64,000 nucleotides of DNA from Chitinophaga pinensis (GTDB taxonomy: Bacteria; Bacteroidota; Bacteroidia; UKL13-3): the NCBI GenBank assembly GCA_945870425.1, contig CAMBSD010000003.1, positions 186,001-250,000 on the forward strand. Reading direction: 5' to 3'. Of the stretch, positions 60,373-64,000 are shown one piece after another. The position numbers and the translations under genes are program-made. Within the stretch, counting starts at the first letter, position 1; each line of letters opens with the position of its first letter. A model generated the notes under the pieces. It saw nothing but the letters and a program-made list of their open reading frames with translations. It was not told the origin of the DNA and made no database searches.

Positions 60373-61296
60373 ATGAGCACATTTAGTAAGAAACATTTAC
60401 TCGGAATAAAAGATATTACTTCAGACGATATCGAATTGGTATTTGAAACTGCCGATAATTTTAAAGCCATTATCAACCGCCCGATTAAAAAAGTTCCTTC
60501 GCTCAGAGATATCACCGTTGCCAATATATTTTTCGAAAATTCAACCCGCACCCGTATTTCATTTGAGTTAGCCCAAAAGCGCTTAAGCGCTGATATTGTT
60601 AATTTTTCAGCCTCTTCCTCTTCTGTTTCAAAAGGTGAAACACTGATTGATACGGTCAATAACATCCTTGCCATGAAAGTGGATATGGTGGTGATGCGTC
60701 ACCCTGCCCCAGGTGCTTGCGTGTTTTTATCACAGCATATTGGCGCCAACATTATCAATGCAGGAGATGGCACACATGAACACCCCACACAAGCCTTGCT
60801 TGATGCCTTCTCTATCAGGGAAAAGTTAGGTAGCGTGAGAGGAAAGAAGGTGGCTATTGTAGGGGATATTACCCATTCTCGCGTGGCCTTATCCAATATT
60901 TATGCTTTAAAGAAATTAGGCGCAGAAGTAATGGTTTGTGGCCCAACTACCTTGATGCCTAAGTACATTGGTAGTTTGGGTGTGAAAGTGGAACACGATT
61001 TAATGAAAGCCCTTAATTGGTGCGATGTGGCAAATATGCTTCGCATTCAACTAGAAAGGCAAGATAACAAATATTTTCCAAGCCTTAGAGAATACAGCAT
61101 GTTGTATGGTCTTAACAAAGAACGTTTAGATAAACTTGATAAAGAAATTGTGATCATGCATCCCGGCCCCATTAACAGAGGGGTTGAGATTACCAGTGAT
61201 GTGGCAGACAGCAAGCATAGCATCATTCTTAATCAAGTTGAGAACGGTGTGGCTGTTCGCATGGCGGTTATGTTTTTACTAGCTGGACAAGGCTAA
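60373..61296 (+). CDS. pyrB: Aspartate carbamoyltransferase catalytic chain
   Basis: 307 residues from the ATG at 60373. It makes carbamoyl aspartate in pyrimidine synthesis. Visible: FFENSTRTRISFELAQKRL (carbamoyl phosphate site S-T-R-T-R, about 53-71), SSVSKGETLIDT (about 80), RHPAPGACVFLSQH, GDGTHEHPTQALLDAFSIRE (about 134-153), VGDITHSRVALSNIYAL and HPGPINRGVEITSDVAD (about 260-276). No pyrI nearby. It begins a tight run with the membrane protein 16 bases downstream. Confidence 0.96.
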   Translation: MSTFSKKHLLGIKDITSDDIELVFETADNFKAIINRPIKKVPSLRDITVANIFFENSTRTRISFELAQKRLSADIVNFSASSSSVSKGETLIDTVNNILAMKVDMVVMRHPAPGACVFLSQHIGANIINAGDGTHEHPTQALLDAFSIREKLGSVRGKKVAIVGDITHSRVALSNIYALKKLGAEVMVCGPTTLMPKYIGSLGVKVEHDLMKALNWCDVANMLRIQLERQDNKYFPSLREYSMLYGLNKERLDKLDKEIVIMHPGPINRGVEITSDVADSKHSIILNQVENGVAVRMAVMFLLAGQG

Positions 61297-61312
61297 TTTT
61301 AGCATCAATTTT

Positions 61313-62977
61313 ATGGAAAGAAAATCCAATTCTATATACCTTGTTGGGATTGGAATCATTGTTTTCTTTGCCACTTTTGTCGCTGCAGGATTATTAAGTT
61401 TACTTTTACATATCCCCATTTCGGCTTATACGGCACCTTGCTCCCTCCTATTGTTTTTCGTTGCAAATGCTGTACTTCTCAAATGGTATTCAAACACTAA
61501 AATCATTGTTAGCATTGGCCTTTCAAGCATTGCGACAGCAGTTATTTGTCTTTGTTTTTTATGGGCCAAGCCATATCACGAGAACTTTTTTGATGCGGTT
61601 TGGTACCACCATGATGCCGTGTATCAATTGGCTAAAGGTTGGAATCCTTACGATAGAAACTTAACAGCAAACGAAACCAGTTACTGCGAATTTTACCTGA
61701 ATTATTTCCCTAAAGGTTATTGGATTTTTGGGGCAATTATCTATTCATTTACCCATACCATAGAAGCTGCCAAAGGAATGGATTTGGCCTTGATGTTGGC
61801 TTGTGCCATGATACTTTGCGGAGGACTTTTAAAACAAAATTTTGGATGGTCCAATGCAAAATCTGTTTTTGTTGGCTTACTAATAAGTTTAAATCCCATT
61901 GCCATCATCAATGCCTTCTCCTTTTATGTGGATGGCCTTATCGCTTCTTTGCTTTCATTGGGTATTTTCTTTTCATTGGCTCAATGGTATGGTAAAGACA
62001 ATAAAGCATGGCTATTGGCTTTTATCTGTTTTGGTGTGCTGTTTCATTTGAAGTTTACGGGAACTGCCTTTAGCATTTTGTTTATGGGTGCTTTCTTTGT
62101 GCTTTTAATTATGAAGGAGAAATGGCTGTGGAAGAAATGGTTAATGAGGTTTTCGATTTTCTCAATACTTGTATTGCTTATTTTAGGCTTTCATCCCTTT
62201 ATCAGCAATACCATACACAAAGGACACCCTTTCTTTCCGGCTGTTGAAAATAATGAAATCAAAGTATTTAAACTAAGCAGTTATCCAGCGGATTTTATTG
62301 GCAAGGATCGTTTTACAAAATTTGCTACTGCCCTATTTGCTGAAACAGGATGGCATGGCACTCCTGACAAAAGCACACCCAAAGAACTTTTTTCATTCAT
62401 TGGTTCCGAATTTTATGGAAAAGGCATTCCAGATTTAGGGGCTTTAGGACCTTTGTTTGCTGAGTTTTTTAGCCTATCAATAATTGCATTTATCATATCG
62501 CTTTTGTTATTAAAAAGTAAAAAACAAAAACGCTATTATATGTTTGCCCTCCTCTTCTTTCTGTTCACTTTCTTTATCAACCAAGAGGCATGGGTGTTCA
62601 GGTATATCCCTCACTTGTGGCTATTAAGTATTCTTATGCTACTGCCTCTTTGGGAAGTTACATATGGGAAATACTTTAGCATAATCATCATGTTAGGCTT
62701 GTATATTAACTCGGGTATTGTGAGCAAAGAGGCTTATAAAGGTCAATCAGCGCAAAGTAATCAGCTCAATAAAACTTTCAATTTTCTGAAAGGAAAAGAA
62801 GATGTATATGCCATTTATCACGGATGGGGAAATTCATTTCTGAATCGCATGGGCGAAAATGGAATTGATACCAGTAAATGGGTTTGGATTCACCCACTCG
62901 ATACACCTTATACAAGCATTACAGGCTCTTTGGATGGAAAGTATAAGCTAAGAAAAGACTTGCATTTGATAAAATAA
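61313..62977 (+). CDS. Multi-span membrane protein, GT-C glycosyltransferase-like
   Basis: 554 residues with about 12 hydrophobic segments. After the first three spans comes FFDAVWYHHDAVYQLAKGWN (about 94-113), with Asp and the Y-H-x-x-A...G-W-N-P-Y pattern of the first periplasmic loop of GT-C enzymes such as ArnT/PMT relatives, which use lipid-linked sugars. The C-terminal 60 residues are soluble (DVYAIYHGWGNSFLNRMGEN). Acceptor unknown. Co-transcribed with pyrB by position; no functional link known. Confidence 0.7.
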   Translation: MERKSNSIYLVGIGIIVFFATFVAAGLLSLLLHIPISAYTAPCSLLLFFVANAVLLKWYSNTKIIVSIGLSSIATAVICLCFLWAKPYHENFFDAVWYHHDAVYQLAKGWNPYDRNLTANETSYCEFYLNYFPKGYWIFGAIIYSFTHTIEAAKGMDLALMLACAMILCGGLLKQNFGWSNAKSVFVGLLISLNPIAIINAFSFYVDGLIASLLSLGIFFSLAQWYGKDNKAWLLAFICFGVLFHLKFTGTAFSILFMGAFFVLLIMKEKWLWKKWLMRFSIFSILVLLILGFHPFISNTIHKGHPFFPAVENNEIKVFKLSSYPADFIGKDRFTKFATALFAETGWHGTPDKSTPKELFSFIGSEFYGKGIPDLGALGPLFAEFFSLSIIAFIISLLLLKSKKQKRYYMFALLFFLFTFFINQEAWVFRYIPHLWLLSILMLLPLWEVTYGKYFSIIIMLGLYINSGIVSKEAYKGQSAQSNQLNKTFNFLKGKEDVYAIYHGWGNSFLNRMGENGIDTSKWVWIHPLDTPYTSITGSLDGKYKLRKDLHLIK

Positions 62978-62997
62978 ATCAAAAAACTATAAACAAA

Positions 62998-63024
62998 AAA
63001 AGCCGCATCGGAAGATGCAGCTTT
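62998..63024. terminator. Bidirectional terminator
   Basis: AAAGC-C-GCATC, loop GGAA, GATGC-A-GCTTT: an 11-bp stem with one mismatch, preceded by an A-run and followed by T. It separates the plus-strand pyr unit from the minus-strand small basic protein gene. Confidence 0.85.
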
Positions 63025-63046
63025 GAATATATAATACCGTCAGAAA

Positions 63047-63184
63047 TTAGTCTATAATTACAGTTTTCTCTTTGTTTGGAGATTTTACAATCACCAATTG
63101 AGTGTTTTTCTTAATGCGGATTTTACGCAAATCAGATGCTGTTTTATTTCTTCTGTCTTTTCTTTTTAATCTTGTAACTGCCAT
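63047..63184 (-). CDS. Small basic protein, 45 aa
   Basis: MAVTRLKRKDRRNKTASDLR, then KIRIKKNTQLVIVKSPNKEK and TVIID. The first half is strongly basic, the second half has a strand-like hydrophobic pattern. It reads like the short ribosome- or nucleic-acid-associated proteins of Bacteroidota, but I cannot name the family. It lies 82 bases downstream of arginine decarboxylase on the same strand and directly before a terminator, which supports that it is a real gene. Confidence 0.65.
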   Translation of the reverse strand: MAVTRLKRKDRRNKTASDLRKIRIKKNTQLVIVKSPNKEKTVIID

Positions 63185-63266
63185 GATTGTATCTTTATAG
63201 GGCTGCAAATATAATTTTATTTAGTTCCTTGTCAATATGTAAAGCGAAAATAATTTGGTCGACATG

Positions 63267-64000
63267 TTAATATCCTAATATTTTCAGCATGCTTTCTGAG
63301 TTTTGTTGTTCGGCAAACATTTTATAAGAAAAACCTCCATTCTCATCTTTGTCTATCACAATATGCTTAGGCGCAGGAATTAGGCAGTGTTGGATTCCTC
63401 CATAACCGCCTAAAGATTCTTGGTAAGCACCTGTATGGAAAAAACCCAAATGCAATACTTCACCCTCTTTCATTTTTGGCATAAACACTTGATTAGTATT
63501 TACATCCGAATTGTAAAAATCTTGGCTGTCGCAAGTTAATCCACCCAGGTTGATTCGTTGAAATTCTTGGTCCCAATTGTTTACAGCCAATAAGATAAAC
63601 TTCTGACCAATACCCCAAGTATCAGGTAAAGTGGTGATAAACGAGCTGTTTATCATGTACCAATTTTCCTTGTCATTTTGTTCTTTTTGCCCAATAACTG
63701 AGTATAGGATACCTCCACTTTCACCAACTGTAAATGAACCAAATTCGGTAAAGATATTTGGCTCCGGTACTCCCCTATTATCACATATACTTTTGATATA
63801 CAGCACAATTTGATCAATCATATAAGCATAATCGTACTCAACACCCAAAGTGGTATAAATGGGCATTCCACCTCCAATATCCAATGTATCTAAATCTGGA
63901 CACACTTCTTTCAAATCGCAGTACATATTTACCAAACGGGTCAATTCACTCCAATAATAAGTGGTGTCTTTTATGCCCGAGTTCACAAAAAAATGAACCA
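63267..64000 (-). CDS. speA: Biosynthetic arginine decarboxylase, C-terminal part (runs off the window)
   Basis: The last 244 or so codons are visible; the frame is open to the window edge, so the true start lies outside (a GTG at 63986 is internal, in HFFVNSGIKDTTYYW). The motif NSGIKDTTYYWSELTRLVNM, then CPDLDTLDIGGGMPI (PLP phosphate-binding G-G-G) and the C-terminal FHTGAYQESLGGYGGIQHCL (substrate-binding part) identify SpeA of fold type III. It makes agmatine from arginine for polyamine synthesis; agmatinase is at 16474 in this window. Confidence 0.94.
   Translation of the reverse strand, partial: VHFFVNSGIKDTTYYWSELTRLVNMYCDLKEVCPDLDTLDIGGGMPIYTTLGVEYDYAYMIDQIVLYIKSICDNRGVPEPNIFTEFGSFTVGESGGILYSVIGQKEQNDKENWYMINSSFITTLPDTWGIGQKFILLAVNNWDQEFQRINLGGLTCDSQDFYNSDVNTNQVFMPKMKEGEVLHLGFFHTGAYQESLGGYGGIQHCLIPAPKHIVIDKDENGGFSYKMFAEQQNSESMLKILGY

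Noticed and set aside
1-64000. CRISPR array, rRNA, prophage or biosynthetic cluster
   Set aside because: No regularly spaced identical repeats, rRNA motifs, phage structural genes or clustered synthases were seen in either strand.

Overview
The window reads as a low-GC chromosome segment from a member of the Bacteroidota, close to the Flavobacteriia/Sphingobacteriia-Chitinophagia type. The evidence is a PorQ gene of the type IX secretion system (T9SS), two proteins carrying T9SS C-terminal sorting domains (one type A, one gliding-motility type B), a gene for ribosomal protein Thx, the long form of IspG, several promoters of the Bacteroidota type (TTTG-N19-TAnnTTTG), AT-rich leaders without Shine-Dalgarno sequences, and many family-typical DUF proteins (DUF1800/DUF1501, DUF3078, DUF4403, DUF4256). 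No phage, transposase, CRISPR array or rRNA was seen.

Layout. 1-2.2 kb: the start of a methyltransferase, pepT, and a cluster of three tiny related peptide genes. 2.2-9.5 kb: metallo-beta-lactamase hydrolase, a DUF1800-DUF1501 secreted pair, a SET-domain protein, and the porQ-cmk overlap. 9.5-16.3 kb (minus strand): outer-membrane barrel, PKD-domain secreted protein, dipeptidyl peptidase IV-like S9 peptidase, two small housekeeping-type proteins and a lipoprotein gene with an in-frame stop. 16.4-25 kb: agmatinase, cysteine desulfurase, a frameshifted DUF3078 gene, dCMP deaminase with a P-loop kinase, an MFS transporter, tRNA-Leu(GAG), Thx, an aldose epimerase. 25-30.7 kb: an Uup-like ABC-F ATPase, a TPR protein, then a stretch of decayed genes around a DUF1003 gene. 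30.7-42.2 kb: queG, a SDR, a lysC-folK-deoxynucleoside kinase operon, FkbM methyltransferase, guaA, acyl-CoA dehydrogenase, rnhB. 42.3-46.5 kb: two HTH regulators (one of LexA/S24 type) with palindromic candidate operators. 46.9-55.6 kb: ispG, a 1259-residue PKD adhesin-like protein, cobalamin adenosyltransferase, DUF4403, ccmB. 55.6-59.3 kb: two tandem Hip toxin-antitoxin modules. 59.7-64 kb: pyrR-pyrB-membrane glycosyltransferase, a small basic protein, and the 3' part of arginine decarboxylase.

How genes work together. Arginine decarboxylase (63.3 kb) and agmatinase (16.5 kb) form the arginine-to-putrescine route. cmk, dCMP deaminase, the P-loop kinase, the deoxynucleoside kinase, pyrR and pyrB all serve pyrimidine and deoxynucleotide supply. 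PorQ belongs to the machine that exports and anchors the sorted proteins found here.

The most unusual parts are: (i) the three-member family of 27-41 residue peptides at 1.6-2.1 kb; (ii) a split HipBST system next to an unsplit HipBA system, both of which end 1-2 bases before the same 71-76 bp double-hairpin element, with four operator-like 18-mers spaced 40-41 bp apart in front of the first one; (iii) several secreted-protein genes broken in or right behind the signal peptide. Which of these breaks are true biology and which are assembly errors cannot be told from one sequence.
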